Source: Caulobacter sp. (GTDB lineage Bacteria; Pseudomonadota; Alphaproteobacteria; Caulobacterales; Caulobacteraceae). Taken from it: a stretch of DNA of 64,000 bases. Under the pieces are notes generated by a model. The model was not told where the DNA came from, did no database searches, and worked only from the letters and a program-made list of their open reading frames with translations. The stretch spans positions 124,001-188,000 of the forward strand of contig NZ_JAGIBH010000001.1 in NCBI RefSeq assembly GCF_017744445.1, read 5' to 3'. A program made the translations under genes and the position numbers. Below are positions 54,926 to 63,467 of this stretch, piece after piece (position 1 is the first letter of the stretch; every line of letters starts with the position of its first letter).

Positions 54926-55801
54926 ATGGATCTTGCGGACATAGGCGTCTTCGTCGAGGCGGCGCGGGCGGGCAGCCTGGCGGCCGCGGCCCGTCGTCTG
55001 GGTATCGCGCCAATGGCCGCCTCGCGCCGACTGGCGGCGCTGGAGGATGAGGTTGGCGCGCGGCTTGTCCACCGCACGACCCGCGCCCTGTCCCTGACCG
55101 CCGAGGGCGAGGCGTTCCTGCCCCATGCCCAGGCCATGCTGGAGGGCGAGGCGGCGGCGCGGGCGGCGATCCGGCCATCGGGCGCAGGGGCCTCGGGCAT
55201 GCTGCGGGTGACAGCCTCGGCCCCGTTCGGCCGCAAGATGGTCGCGCCGATGATCCCGGCCTTCATGCGGGCCAATCCGGACCTGCAGGTCGACCTGCAG
55301 GTCACCGACGCCATCACCGACATTGTCGCCAGCGGCATCGACGTAGCCATCCGCATCGCGGTGCTACGCGACAACTCGCTGATCGCCCGCCGCCTGGATG
55401 ACAACCCGCGCAAGCTCTACGCCTCGCCGGACTATGTGGCCGAGCACGGTGCGCCCAGAGTGCTGGCCGACCTGGCTGAGCACCAGTGCCTGGCGATCAC
55501 CGGCGTCTCGCACTGGACCTTCATGATCGGCGACAAGCCGGTTCAGCAGCGGGTGGCCGGGCGGTTCACGGCCAGCGGGGTCGAGACTTTGCACATGGCC
55601 TGCCTGGGCGGTCTGGGAATCACCATGCTGTCGGACTGGAACATCCGCGAGGACGTCGCCGCCGGCCGGCTGGTCGAGGTCCCGCTGGCCGACGCGGTGC
55701 TGGAGTCCTGGTCGATCTGGGCCGTCTATCCCAGCGCCCGCTTGGTCCCGGCCAAGACGCGCCTGTTCATCGACGCCCTGGCCGCGCACCTGAAGGCCTA
55801 A
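54926..55801 (+). CDS. LysR family transcriptional regulator
   Basis: 291 aa. N-terminal winged HTH ([57 protein letters not shown]), then the periplasmic-binding-like effector domain ([24 protein letters not shown]..). Full length. It is divergent from the MFS gene and probably regulates it in response to a transported compound. The stop TAA overlaps the stop of the second LysR gene at 55798-55801. Confidence 0.95.
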   Translation: MDLADIGVFVEAARAGSLAAAARRLGIAPMAASRRLAALEDEVGARLVHRTTRALSLTAEGEAFLPHAQAMLEGEAAARAAIRPSGAGASGMLRVTASAPFGRKMVAPMIPAFMRANPDLQVDLQVTDAITDIVASGIDVAIRIAVLRDNSLIARRLDDNPRKLYASPDYVAEHGAPRVLADLAEHQCLAITGVSHWTFMIGDKPVQQRVAGRFTASGVETLHMACLGGLGITMLSDWNIREDVAAGRLVEVPLADAVLESWSIWAVYPSARLVPAKTRLFIDALAAHLKA

Positions 55802-56712
55802 CCCTTCACGATCTGCGCCACGAAATCCACGAAGGCCCGGGTCTTGGCCGCCGGCAGGTGGCGTGACGGATAGAGGGCGTAGAGCGGGAAGGTCTCGCCG
55901 GTCCAGTCGGGGAAGAGGTCGACGAGCTCGCCGCGATCGATCAGGTCCTGGACGCCGATCGCCTTGACGCGGGCGACGCCGACGCCCGCCAGGCAGGCTC
56001 CCATCAAGGCGCCGACCTCGTTGACCGCTAGCCGGCCGCTGGTCGGTACGGTCAGGGTTTCCGCGCCGCGCCGGAAGGTCCAGGGCAGGGGCTCGCCGGT
56101 CTGGGCGTGACGCATCTGGATACAGGCGTGGGCGGCGAGGTCGGCGGGCTGGGCTGGCCGTCCCATCCGCGCCAGATAGGCCGGGGCGGCCAGGGTCGCG
56201 GTGCGGGTCTCCAAGAGCTTGCGCGACACCAGGGAAGAGGCCGGCGGCTCGCCGAAGCGGACGGCCAGGTCGAAGCCGTCGCCGATCAGGTCGCCTAGCT
56301 GGTCTCTGGCCACGAGCTCCAGCGCCAGCTCCGGATGCGCATCCAGGAAGCGCGGCAGGTGCGGCGCCAAGAGGTGGCGCGAGAAAAAGGCGTCGACATT
56401 GACCCGCAGGCGGCCGCGCACCGCCCCGGCCGCGCCCGAGGCGCCGGCGACTACGTCCTCGATGCCGCTAAGCAGAGGTCCGATCTCGGCATAGAGCCGG
56501 CGGCCTTCGTCGGTGAGGGCCAGCGAGCGGGTGGTGCGTTCGAGCAGTCGCACGCCGATCCGCTGCTCCAACCGCGCCAGGGCCCGGCTGACGCCCGACG
56601 GCGACAGGCCCAGGGCGTCGGCGGCGCGGGCAAAGCTGCCGCTTTCCACGATCGCGGCCAGCACCCCGATATTGGCGACCAGGCGTCCGTCGAAGGTCAT
56701 GCGATCATCCAT
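55798..56712 (-). CDS. LysR family transcriptional regulator
   Basis: 304 aa from ATG 56712 (another ATG four codons later is equally possible; neither has a strong ribosome-binding site). HTH ANIGVLAAIVESGSFARAADALGLSPSGVSRALARLEQRIGVRLLERTTRSLALTDEG, then effector domain. Divergent from the NmrA-like gene, with a perfect LysR-type half-palindrome (TTGATGTCATGAA) at 56716-56728 in between. Probably regulates that gene and itself. Confidence 0.95.
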   Translation of the reverse strand: MDDRMTFDGRLVANIGVLAAIVESGSFARAADALGLSPSGVSRALARLEQRIGVRLLERTTRSLALTDEGRRLYAEIGPLLSGIEDVVAGASGAAGAVRGRLRVNVDAFFSRHLLAPHLPRFLDAHPELALELVARDQLGDLIGDGFDLAVRFGEPPASSLVSRKLLETRTATLAAPAYLARMGRPAQPADLAAHACIQMRHAQTGEPLPWTFRRGAETLTVPTSGRLAVNEVGALMGACLAGVGVARVKAIGVQDLIDRGELVDLFPDWTGETFPLYALYPSRHLPAAKTRAFVDFVAQIVKG

Positions 56713-56715
56713 GAT

Positions 56716-56728
56716 TTGATGTCATGAA
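56716..56728. promoter_or_regulatory. Candidate LysR box (T-N11-A)
   Basis: TTGATGTCATGAA reads TTnATGnCATnAA on both strands with the T-N11-A spacing. It lies only 4-16 bp upstream of the ATG at 56712, so if it is used in repression the start is likely the later ATG at 56700. Confidence 0.5.
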
Positions 56729-56806
56729 TGATGTGACTCAATGGCGATTAAGGCAACGCGTCTACTGGCATAGATGTCCTGGCGCGACATCGAGAAGGAG
56801 TGCGCC

Positions 56807-57652
56807 ATGTACGTCATCACGGGGATCACCGGTCGGGTGGGCGGAGCCGCCGCCCGTCGTCTGCTGGAGGCCGGCCTGCCGGTCCGCGCCGTCGTTCGCG
56901 ACGCCGCCAAAGGCGCGGCCTGGGCCGAGCGCGGCTGTAAGGTCGCGGTGGCGGCCATGGACGATGCGGCGGCCCTGATACGGGCTTTCGCGGACGCGGA
57001 GGCGGTCTTCGTCGTGCCGCCGCCGGTGTTCGATCCCGCCCCAGGCTTTCCGGAAGCGCGTGCGAACGTCGCCGCGCTGCGGGCGGCCCTCGAAGCCAGC
57101 CGGCCCGGCCGCGTGGTCTGGCTGTCGACCGTCGGCGCCCAGGCCAGGCAGCCGAACCTGCTGAGCCAGCATACCCTGATGGAGGCGGCGATCGCCGACC
57201 TGGCTCTGCCGGTGACGGTGCTGCGGCCGGCCTGGTTCATGGACAATGCCGAGTGGGACATCGCCGCCGCACGCGACGAAGGCGTGCTTCGCAGCTTCCT
57301 GGCCCCGCTGGACCGCGCCATCCCGATGGTGGCGGCGCGCGACGTCGGGGCGACGGCGGCCGAATTGCTGCGCGAGACCTGGACCGGTCATCGCCTGATC
57401 GAACTGGAAGGTCCCGCTGCGATCAGTCCGAACGACCTGGCCGCCGCCCTGGCCCGCGTGCTGGGCCGTGACGTCCGCGCAGAGGTCGTGCCGCGCGAGA
57501 CCTGGGGCGGCCTGTTCCGCGCCCAGGGCATGGCCGAGCCGCTGCCGCGCATCCAGATGCTGGACGGCTTCAACGAAGGCTGGCTGACCTTCGAAGGTCA
57601 GCCGCGCCAGGGAGTGACCGCGCTGGACGCGGTCCTGCGGGGCCTCGTCTAG
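56807..57652 (+). CDS. NAD(P)-binding NmrA/SDR-like protein
   Basis: 281 aa from the ATG at 56807 with GAGAAGGAG 6 bp upstream. Atypical SDR of the NmrA/HSCARG type: dinucleotide loop YVITGITGRVGGAAARRLL, then VVWLSTVGAQ and the LRPAWFMDN motif. It probably senses or uses NADP(H); the family includes redox-responsive regulators and quinone or azo reductases. The LysR gene upstream on the other strand likely controls it. Its stop lies in the CTAG shared with the downstream membrane protein. Confidence 0.9.
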   Translation: MYVITGITGRVGGAAARRLLEAGLPVRAVVRDAAKGAAWAERGCKVAVAAMDDAAALIRAFADAEAVFVVPPPVFDPAPGFPEARANVAALRAALEASRPGRVVWLSTVGAQARQPNLLSQHTLMEAAIADLALPVTVLRPAWFMDNAEWDIAAARDEGVLRSFLAPLDRAIPMVAARDVGATAAELLRETWTGHRLIELEGPAAISPNDLAAALARVLGRDVRAEVVPRETWGGLFRAQGMAEPLPRIQMLDGFNEGWLTFEGQPRQGVTALDAVLRGLV

Positions 57653-58227
57653 TCGTCGATCAGTTCGTCACGCAGGGCCCGGAGGCGGCGCTTCCGGGCC
57701 TTGCGCCGCACCAGCAGGCCGCCGGACCACGCCACCGAGCCCAGGATGGATACGAACCCGGCGGCCGGCAGTCCCCACACCGCGCGCGGCAGCCGGTGCG
57801 CCTCGAAGGCGATGGCCACGATCGCGGCCAGGAAGACCAGGCCGGCCGCCGCCATGACCAGGCCGCCCCACGAACGGCGGATGTCGGAGTCGATCTCCAG
57901 GATCTCCCAGTCCAGGGCCGAGGCCACCGAGCGATCGGCCATCGCGCCGGGCGGCCGGCGGGCGGCCAACACGACGAACAGGCCAAACAAAGAGAAGGCC
58001 AGGCCGATGGCGCCCGTGCTTCTGGAGACGGCGTCGTCGCGCGTCAGCAGGACCCAGGCGCACAGCGCCAGGGCGAAGACGCACGCGGCGATGTCGGCGG
58101 CCGCCTGGGCCGAACGCCAGAACAGGCGGCGGCGGATCCGGCGTTCGATGGCGTCGATCTCGGCGGTCGGCGCGGGCGGCGTGTCCTGCCAGGCGTCGGA
58201 CCATTCGTTCCAGGGATCCTGGCTCAT
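57649..58227 (-). CDS. Four-helix membrane protein linked to ECF sigma factor
   Basis: 192 aa. Four hydrophobic segments (AADIAACVFALALCAWVLL, STGAIGLAFSLFGLFVVLAARR, GLVMAAAGLVFLAAIVAIAF, LPAAGFVSILGSVAWSGGLLV). An N-terminal cytosolic part of about 45 residues (MSQDPWNEWSDAWQDTPPAPTAEIDAIERRIRRRLFWR) is long enough to bind a sigma factor. The start overlaps the sigma gene's stop as TGATG (58225-58229), so it is a candidate anti-sigma factor with no known zinc motif (no HxxxCxxC). Function inferred only from context. Confidence 0.7.
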   Translation of the reverse strand: MSQDPWNEWSDAWQDTPPAPTAEIDAIERRIRRRLFWRSAQAAADIAACVFALALCAWVLLTRDDAVSRSTGAIGLAFSLFGLFVVLAARRPPGAMADRSVASALDWEILEIDSDIRRSWGGLVMAAAGLVFLAAIVAIAFEAHRLPRAVWGLPAAGFVSILGSVAWSGGLLVRRKARKRRLRALRDELIDD

Positions 58228-58721
58228 CAGCCCTTCTCCATTTCGAGCTTGAGGGCAGCCTTGGCGCGTGTCAGGCGGATCGAGACCGTGTTGGCGTTGA
58301 CGCCCAGCACCTCGGCGATCTCGGCCGGGGTGAAGCCTTCCAGGGTCTGGACGGTCACCTGGCGCAGGGGCAGCGGCAGGCGGCGCACGGCAGCCATCAG
58401 GCGCTCGTGCCGGTCGCGCTGCTCCAGGGTGTCGAGCGGTGAGGGCGCGCCGCTGGGCAGGGCCTCGTCCAGCACGGCCGAGCGCGGCCGCGAGGCCTGG
58501 CGGGCTACGTGGTCGACGGCGCGGTTGTGGGCGATGCGGGCCGCGAAGGTGCGCAGCGAGGCGTCGCCGCGCCAGTTTGGCAGGGCCTTCCAGACCGCCA
58601 GCAGGATCTCCTGGTTCAGCTCTTCGCGCAAAGCCGGGTCGGCCTCATAGGCCGCGGCGACGCGGGCCAGCATGGGGCCGTGATCCTGAACGACGGTCCG
58701 GAAGGTCGGTGGCGACGACAA
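58227..58721 (-). CDS. ECF-type RNA polymerase sigma factor
   Basis: 164 aa starting at TTG (an ATG at residue 17 is also possible). Region 2 (ELNQEILLAVWKALPNWRGDASLRTFAARIAHNRAVDHV) and region 4 (LPLPLRQVTVQTLEGFTPAEIAEVLGVNANTVSIRLTRAKAAL) are clear. It directs RNA polymerase to an unknown stress regulon. Three co-oriented genes are tightly packed: a 79-aa membrane protein (6-bp gap) upstream and the 192-aa membrane protein downstream. Confidence 0.92.
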   Translation of the reverse strand: MSSPPTFRTVVQDHGPMLARVAAAYEADPALREELNQEILLAVWKALPNWRGDASLRTFAARIAHNRAVDHVARQASRPRSAVLDEALPSGAPSPLDTLEQRDRHERLMAAVRRLPLPLRQVTVQTLEGFTPAEIAEVLGVNANTVSIRLTRAKAALKLEMEKG

Positions 58722-58727
58722 CGGTGA

Positions 58728-58967
58728 TCAGGCCCTCTGGAAGACCGCGCGCACCCGGCCCCAGATCTGGCGGCGGGCCTGGAACGCGCTGACGCCCAAG
58801 ATGGCCGCCGTGCTCCACATGACGCCTTCCAGCGCCAGGGCGCCGAACGCGGCCATGGCGATCAGCACCTTACGCTCGACATGCATCGCCACCGCGATCC
58901 CGAACGCGATCCAGGTCGCCAGGCTCAGGGCGAACAGGCCTATCGGCAGCATCCACTTCAACTTCAT
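58728..58967 (-). CDS. Small two-helix membrane protein upstream of the sigma gene
   Basis: 79 aa. Two hydrophobic segments (WMLPIGLFALSLATWIAFGIAVAMH and KVLIAMAAFGALALEGVMWSTAAILGV) and a basic C-terminal tail. No known family. First gene of the sigma-factor operon by orientation and 6-bp spacing. It may be a sensor or assembly part, but that is inference. Confidence 0.65.
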   Translation of the reverse strand: MKLKWMLPIGLFALSLATWIAFGIAVAMHVERKVLIAMAAFGALALEGVMWSTAAILGVSAFQARRQIWGRVRAVFQRA

Positions 58968-59033
58968 CGCGCGATCCTCGCTTCTTGATACGAGGCCCTA
59001 GTCGGGGCGCGGCGAAGTTTCTTTCAGACTTTT

Positions 59034-61013
59034 TTACAGGCTCACCTGCGTGCCCAGTTCGACCACCCGGCCCGGAGGCAGGTGGAAGAAGGTCGTCGGG
59101 TCGGCGGCGTTGCGGGTCAGGAAGGTGAACAGCTTGCGCTTCCAGGCCGGCAGGGCGTCGTTGGCCGTCGACGGCACGATGGTGCGGCGGCTGACGAAGA
59201 ACGAGGTGCTCATGATGTCGAACTTCAGGCCCTGCTTGCGGCAGGCGGCCAGGGCCTTCGGGATGTTCGGACTTTCCATATAGCCGTAGCGCAGGGTGAC
59301 CAGCGAGAAGCGGTCGTCCAGGGTCTGAGTCTCGATCCGCTCGGCCTCGGGGACGTAGGGGCGGGTCTCGTTGACCACCTTCAGCAGCACGTTGCGCTCG
59401 TGCAGCACCTTGAAGTGCTTGAGGCTGTGCATCAGAGCCGGCGGGGTGGTGTTCGGATCCGAGGTCAGGAACACGGCCGTGCCGGCCGTCGAGCCGGCCG
59501 TCGAGCCGGCCGGGCGGCGCAGGATCATCTCGCGGAAATCGCCGAACGGCAGGCCGTCCTTGCTGAGCTTGAGTCGCAGGCGCTCGGTGGCGCTGACGAA
59601 GATCGACATCAAGAGGCACAGGCCCGCGCCCAGGGCCAGCGGGGCCCAGCCGCCGGTCAGAACCTTGAGCAGGTTGGCGGTGAAGAAGGTCAGGTCCAGG
59701 GCGAACAGCGGCACGATCAAAGCGAGAGCCGTGACCAGGCGCCATTTCCAGACGTGGCGCACGACGATGTAGGCCAGCAGGGTGGTGACCACCATCGTGC
59801 CAGTCACCGAGATGCCGTAGGCATGGGCCAGGGCCGAGGACGAGCGGAACGACAGCACCACCAGCACGACGCCGACGAACAGCAGCCAGTTGATCGGCGC
59901 GACATAGATCTGGCCGGCCTCGGTCGATGAGGTGATCTTGATGTCCATGCGGGGCAGCAGGCCCAGCTGGATCGCCTGCTGGGTCAGCGAGAAGGCGCCG
60001 GTGATTACCGCCTGGCTGGCGATGACGGTGGCGACGCCGGAGAACAGGACCAGGCCCAGGCGCCACTGGTGCGGGGCCATCAGGAAGAACCAGTCGGCGT
60101 TGGGCAGGGCGGTTCCGGAGGCCTCGGCGACGGCCAGGGCCTTGGACGCCAGGGCCGCCTGGCCGAAATAGTTCAGGGCCAGCATCGGCAGGGCCAGGCC
60201 GAACCACGACATCTGGATCGGGCCGCGACCGAAGTGGCCCATGTCGGCGGTCAGGGCCTCGGCTCCGGTCACGGTCAGGAACACCGCGCCCATCACCAGG
60301 AAGCCGGTCAGGCCGTGGTGGGTCAGGAAATAGATGGCGTAGGTCGGCGAGATCGCGCCCAGCACGCTGGGGTCGTCCTTGATGTGCCAGACGCCCAGGG
60401 CGCCCAGGCACAGGAACCAGCAGACCATGATCGGGCCGAAGATGCCGGCCACCTTGGCCGTGCCCTTGGCCTGGAAGCTGAACAGGCCGGCCAGGATGAC
60501 CAGGCTGACGACGATGACTTCCTGCGTGCCGAACCAGTGCTCGAAGCCCTTCACCGACTTCAAGCCCTCGACCGCCGACAGCACCGAGACCGCCGGGGTG
60601 ATGACGCCGTCGCCGTAGAACAGGGCAGCCCCGATGGCGCCCAGGGCGAAGATCAGGCCGGTGCGGCCCGCCGCGCCCTGCTGAGCCAGGGCCATCAGCG
60701 ACAGCACCCCGCCTTCGCCCTTGTTGGAGGCGCGCATCAGGAACAGGACGTACTTGACCGTCACGACCAGGATCAGCGCCCATAGCGCCAGGGATAGCAC
60801 GCCCATGATCTCGGGACGGACCAGGCCGTCGCGGGCGGCCTCGGCCAACGCATCGCGGAAGGCGTAGAGGGGGCTGGTGCCGATGTCGCCGAACACGACG
60901 CCCACGCTGCCCAGCGCCAACGGCCAGAAACGCGACGCCGCGTGGCCGTGGTGGGAAGCTTGAGTTGTCGGGGTGGTGAGGTCGGACGCGGCGAGGGGGT
61001 CTTTACCCGCCAT
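59034..61013 (-). CDS. kup: Low-affinity potassium transporter Kup
   Basis: 659 aa from the ATG at 61013; the longer TTG frame is less likely. KUP signature GVVFGDIGTSPLYAFRDAL near the N-terminus, then GEGGVLSLMALAQ and YGDGVITPAVSVLSAVEG; about 12 membrane spans and a C-terminal cytosolic domain. It takes up K+ with H+. An internal 12-bp tandem repeat (59481-59511) gives S-T-A-G repeated in the cytosolic part, an insert not seen in standard Kup. No paired regulatory gene. Confidence 0.96.
   Translation of the reverse strand: MAGKDPLAASDLTTPTTQASHHGHAASRFWPLALGSVGVVFGDIGTSPLYAFRDALAEAARDGLVRPEIMGVLSLALWALILVVTVKYVLFLMRASNKGEGGVLSLMALAQQGAAGRTGLIFALGAIGAALFYGDGVITPAVSVLSAVEGLKSVKGFEHWFGTQEVIVVSLVILAGLFSFQAKGTAKVAGIFGPIMVCWFLCLGALGVWHIKDDPSVLGAISPTYAIYFLTHHGLTGFLVMGAVFLTVTGAEALTADMGHFGRGPIQMSWFGLALPMLALNYFGQAALASKALAVAEASGTALPNADWFFLMAPHQWRLGLVLFSGVATVIASQAVITGAFSLTQQAIQLGLLPRMDIKITSSTEAGQIYVAPINWLLFVGVVLVVLSFRSSSALAHAYGISVTGTMVVTTLLAYIVVRHVWKWRLVTALALIVPLFALDLTFFTANLLKVLTGGWAPLALGAGLCLLMSIFVSATERLRLKLSKDGLPFGDFREMILRRPAGSTAGSTAGTAVFLTSDPNTTPPALMHSLKHFKVLHERNVLLKVVNETRPYVPEAERIETQTLDDRFSLVTLRYGYMESPNIPKALAACRKQGLKFDIMSTSFFVSRRTIVPSTANDALPAWKRKLFTFLTRNAADPTTFFHLPPGRVVELGTQVSL
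59481..59511. repeat. 12-bp tandem repeat inside kup
   Basis: GCCGGCCGTCGA occurs 2.6 times in a row (59481-59511). It encodes STAG-type repeats (PAGSTAGSTAGTAVF) on the minus strand, and length changes by multiples of 12 would keep the frame. Confidence 0.85.
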
Positions 61014-61147
61014 GCAAGCACGAGGCTCCAAAGCGCCGGTTCGCGACCGGCGGCCGGCGCTTTACGCCCGTCGCTGCGTCGCAGCAATCGAAAAAGGCAG
61101 AACGGCGGTTGGCAGTCTCGAAAGCGTGATCAGCGCGGGCGCGATCT

Positions 61148-62128
61148 CTAGTCGTCCAGGTCGAACGGCAGCTCGTCCTGGTCGCTGGCGGTCTCGCGGC
61201 GAGCCTTGGAGACGGGCTTGTATTCCGGTTCCGGCGCGGGGCGCAGGGGCGGCAGGTCGCCGTCCTCTTCGTCCCAAGGCGGATCGTCGAACATGTCGGG
61301 CTCGACTGGGCGCGCCTTGGCCGGAGCGGAAGAAGAGGAGGGCGCGGGCGCTGGGACCGGCGTGGTCGGACGCGAGATCGGCCGGGCCGCGGCGGCGCGC
61401 GGGACGTCGTCGAACGACGAGCGGCGCGGCAGTGGCGGCGGGGTGTCGGGCAGGGGCGGGGGCGGCGCCTGGAAGTCGTCGTCCTCGTCCTCGAACATGT
61501 CGTCGTCGAAGTCGTCGACCATCGGGGCGGGAGGCGGCGGCGCGGGCGCGGGGCGGACGGCGACCGTCGCCGGCGCGGCAGCGGGCTTTTCCGGACGCGG
61601 CGGCAGGGGACGGCGGACGATGGCTTCGCAACGGGCCAGCCAGCGGTTGGCCTCCTGCACCAGCTCGCCGGGCGAGGCGGTCTCGCGGCGCTGCTCGTCG
61701 CCAGGCGCCCACAGGTCCAGGGTGAAGTCGGGATGGCGCGGATCGTCGAAGATCAGGCGCAGGGTGACCCGTTCGGCCTGGGGCGCGACGTGGTCGATGG
61801 CCCGGCGGCCTTCGCCCCGGAAGACGCGGCCCATCACCTGGCCGTCGACCAGCAGCTCGGCGCCCATCATCTCGTCCAGCCGGTAGACCAGGCACCAGGC
61901 GCCCCGGTCCCAGGCCACGGCCAGCAGGTTGGTAGCGAACGAGAAGCCCGCGCCACGACCCCGGCCACGCGCGACGATCAGGCCTTCCGGCTCGCTCTTC
62001 AGCACGTTGCGCAGGGCGCGCCGGATGCGGCGGTCCTCGTCGCCGTACCAGATGGCCAGGCTGCCGAGGAACGTCACCGCCGTACCGGCGATGGCGACGA
62101 ACAGCAGGAGGCGGGCAAGCTCGCTCAT
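61148..62128 (-). CDS. Membrane-anchored Pro/Asp-rich protein
   Basis: 326 aa from the ATG at 62128; the longer frame is non-typical. One N-terminal membrane helix (ARLLLFVAIAGTAVTFLGSLAIWYG). Residues 30-170 are a folded alpha/beta part (LLAVAWDRGAWCLVYRLDEMMGAELLVDGQVMGRVFRGEGRRAIDHV). The last 150 residues are low-complexity acidic/proline-rich (VDDFDDDMFEDEDDDFQAPPPP, PPWDEEDGDLPPLRP), probably disordered and cytosolic or periplasmic. No known family. It lies between exonuclease III and kup on the same strand; 134 bp separates it from kup. Confidence 0.65.
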   Translation of the reverse strand: MSELARLLLFVAIAGTAVTFLGSLAIWYGDEDRRIRRALRNVLKSEPEGLIVARGRGRGAGFSFATNLLAVAWDRGAWCLVYRLDEMMGAELLVDGQVMGRVFRGEGRRAIDHVAPQAERVTLRLIFDDPRHPDFTLDLWAPGDEQRRETASPGELVQEANRWLARCEAIVRRPLPPRPEKPAAAPATVAVRPAPAPPPPAPMVDDFDDDMFEDEDDDFQAPPPPLPDTPPPLPRRSSFDDVPRAAAARPISRPTTPVPAPAPSSSSAPAKARPVEPDMFDDPPWDEEDGDLPPLRPAPEPEYKPVSKARRETASDQDELPFDLDD

Positions 62129-62176
62129 AATGAAGCTCAGGCTAGCGAGAGTCGCGGATCGCCGACAGGCGGCGCC

Positions 62177-62289
62177 TAGAGCCTGTCCGTTTCTGATGGA
62201 AATCAGAAACGGATAAATAGGCTCTATCTCTATCATCTAGAGCATGGCGGGCGCCGAAACCGCACACACTTTCGGCTGCCATGCTCTAG
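62177..62289. repeat. Two adjacent palindromic elements (family D)
   Basis: Element 1 (62177-62226): TAGAGCCT..AGGCTCTA flanks with inner TCCGTTTCTGAT / ATCAGAAACGGA, loop GGAA. Element 2 (62237-62289): CTAGAGCATGGC..GCCATGCTCTAG with inner GCCGAAA/TTTCGGC. Both share the CTAGAGC/GCTCTAG ends. The stop of xth (CTA 62286-62288) lies inside element 2. Confidence 0.85.
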
Positions 62290-63074
62290 TCGCGGAAGTG
62301 GCCGACGACCGGCACGTGGTCGGAGGGCTTTTCCTTGTCGCGCTCGTCGCGGTGGATGACCACGGCTTCCAGGCGGTCGACGGCCTGGGGCGAGCACAGC
62401 AGGTGGTCGATGCGGATCCCCAGGTTCCGTGGCCAGGCGCCGGCCTGGTAGTCCCAGAAGGTGTAGCCGCCTGGCGCGCCGTCGACCTGCATGTAGGCAT
62501 CGGTGAAGCCCAGGTTCTTCAGCGCCCGGAACGCGCCGCGGCTCTCGGGCTGGAACAGGGCGTCGCCCAGCCAGGCTTCGGGATTGGCGACGTCTTCGGC
62601 CTCGGGGATGACGTTGTAGTCGCCCAAGATCACCAGCGGCTCCTCGAAGGCGAGCAGGCTCTGGGCATGGGCTTGCAGCCGGCGCATCCAGGCCAGCTTG
62701 TAGTCGAACTTCTCGGTCCCGATCGGATTGCCGTTGGGCAGGTAGATGCCGACCACCCGGAACGGCGTCGGCGCGTTGATCACCGCCTCGACATAGCGCG
62801 ACTGCTCGTCGACCTCGTCCTGCGACAGGAAGGGCAGGCCCTTGCGCACGTCGTCCAGCGGGAACTTCGACAGCAGGGCGACGCCGTTATAGGTCTTCTG
62901 GCCGTGGACGACGACGTTGTAGCCCAGCCGTTCAAAGGCTTCGGTCGGGAACTTCTCGTCGACGCATTTGATCTCCTGGAGCACCGCGACATCGGGGGCC
63001 TCCGATTCGAACCAGGCCAGCACGCCTTCCAGGCGAGCGTTGATCGAATTGACGTTCCAGGTGGCTATACGCAT
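62286..63074 (-). CDS. xth: Exodeoxyribonuclease III
   Basis: 262 aa. Endonuclease/exonuclease/phosphatase fold: MRIATWNVNSINARL, LQEIKC (catalytic Glu), LGDYNVIPEAEDV, NLGIRIDHLLCSP and SDHVPVVGHF (catalytic His). It excises 3' blocking groups and cuts at abasic sites in base-excision repair. The last codons and the stop come from a palindromic element, so the C-terminus may have been trimmed or extended. Upstream is a small membrane protein on the opposite strand. Confidence 0.95.
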   Translation of the reverse strand: MRIATWNVNSINARLEGVLAWFESEAPDVAVLQEIKCVDEKFPTEAFERLGYNVVVHGQKTYNGVALLSKFPLDDVRKGLPFLSQDEVDEQSRYVEAVINAPTPFRVVGIYLPNGNPIGTEKFDYKLAWMRRLQAHAQSLLAFEEPLVILGDYNVIPEAEDVANPEAWLGDALFQPESRGAFRALKNLGFTDAYMQVDGAPGGYTFWDYQAGAWPRNLGIRIDHLLCSPQAVDRLEAVVIHRDERDKEKPSDHVPVVGHFRD

Positions 63075-63109
63075 TGACGGCTCCAGACAGCGGCGGGAGG
63101 CTAGAGCCC

Positions 63110-63448
63110 ATGACGGGTGTGCTCAAGTCGGGCAAACGATCGATCGACAAGAGACAGGTCCTGCTGATGGTCCTGGCCACCGGCGCATGCGTGGCTCTGG
63201 CCGTGCTGGGCGGCATCCTGGCGATCTTCACGCCGCTGGTCTTCGATCGCTCAGGCAACCTGACGAACCCCGTCGCCTGGCTGGGTTTCGTGTTCGCCGC
63301 CTCGTTCTGGGTGGTGTGCCTGCTGGCCCCGCTGGCCGGCTGGATCCTGTGGCGCAAGAACGAGACGACCCTGTCCTGGGCCGCCATGGCCGCGCCGCTG
63401 GCCTGGGGCGCGGTGGCGCTGACCTTGCTGCAGTTCGTGCCGACCTAG
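63110..63448 (+). CDS. Small membrane protein, 112 aa
   Basis: 112 aa from the ATG at 63110 (GGGAGG 9 bp upstream). Three hydrophobic segments (VLLMVLATGACVALAVLGGILAIFTPLV, WLGFVFAASFWVVCLLAPLAGWILW, MAAPLAWGAVALTLLQFV). No recognised family. Divergent from exonuclease III and convergent with erpA across an intergenic inverted repeat. Confidence 0.65.
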   Translation: MTGVLKSGKRSIDKRQVLLMVLATGACVALAVLGGILAIFTPLVFDRSGNLTNPVAWLGFVFAASFWVVCLLAPLAGWILWRKNETTLSWAAMAAPLAWGAVALTLLQFVPT

Positions 63449-63467
63449 CACCCGAGGCAAAATATCG

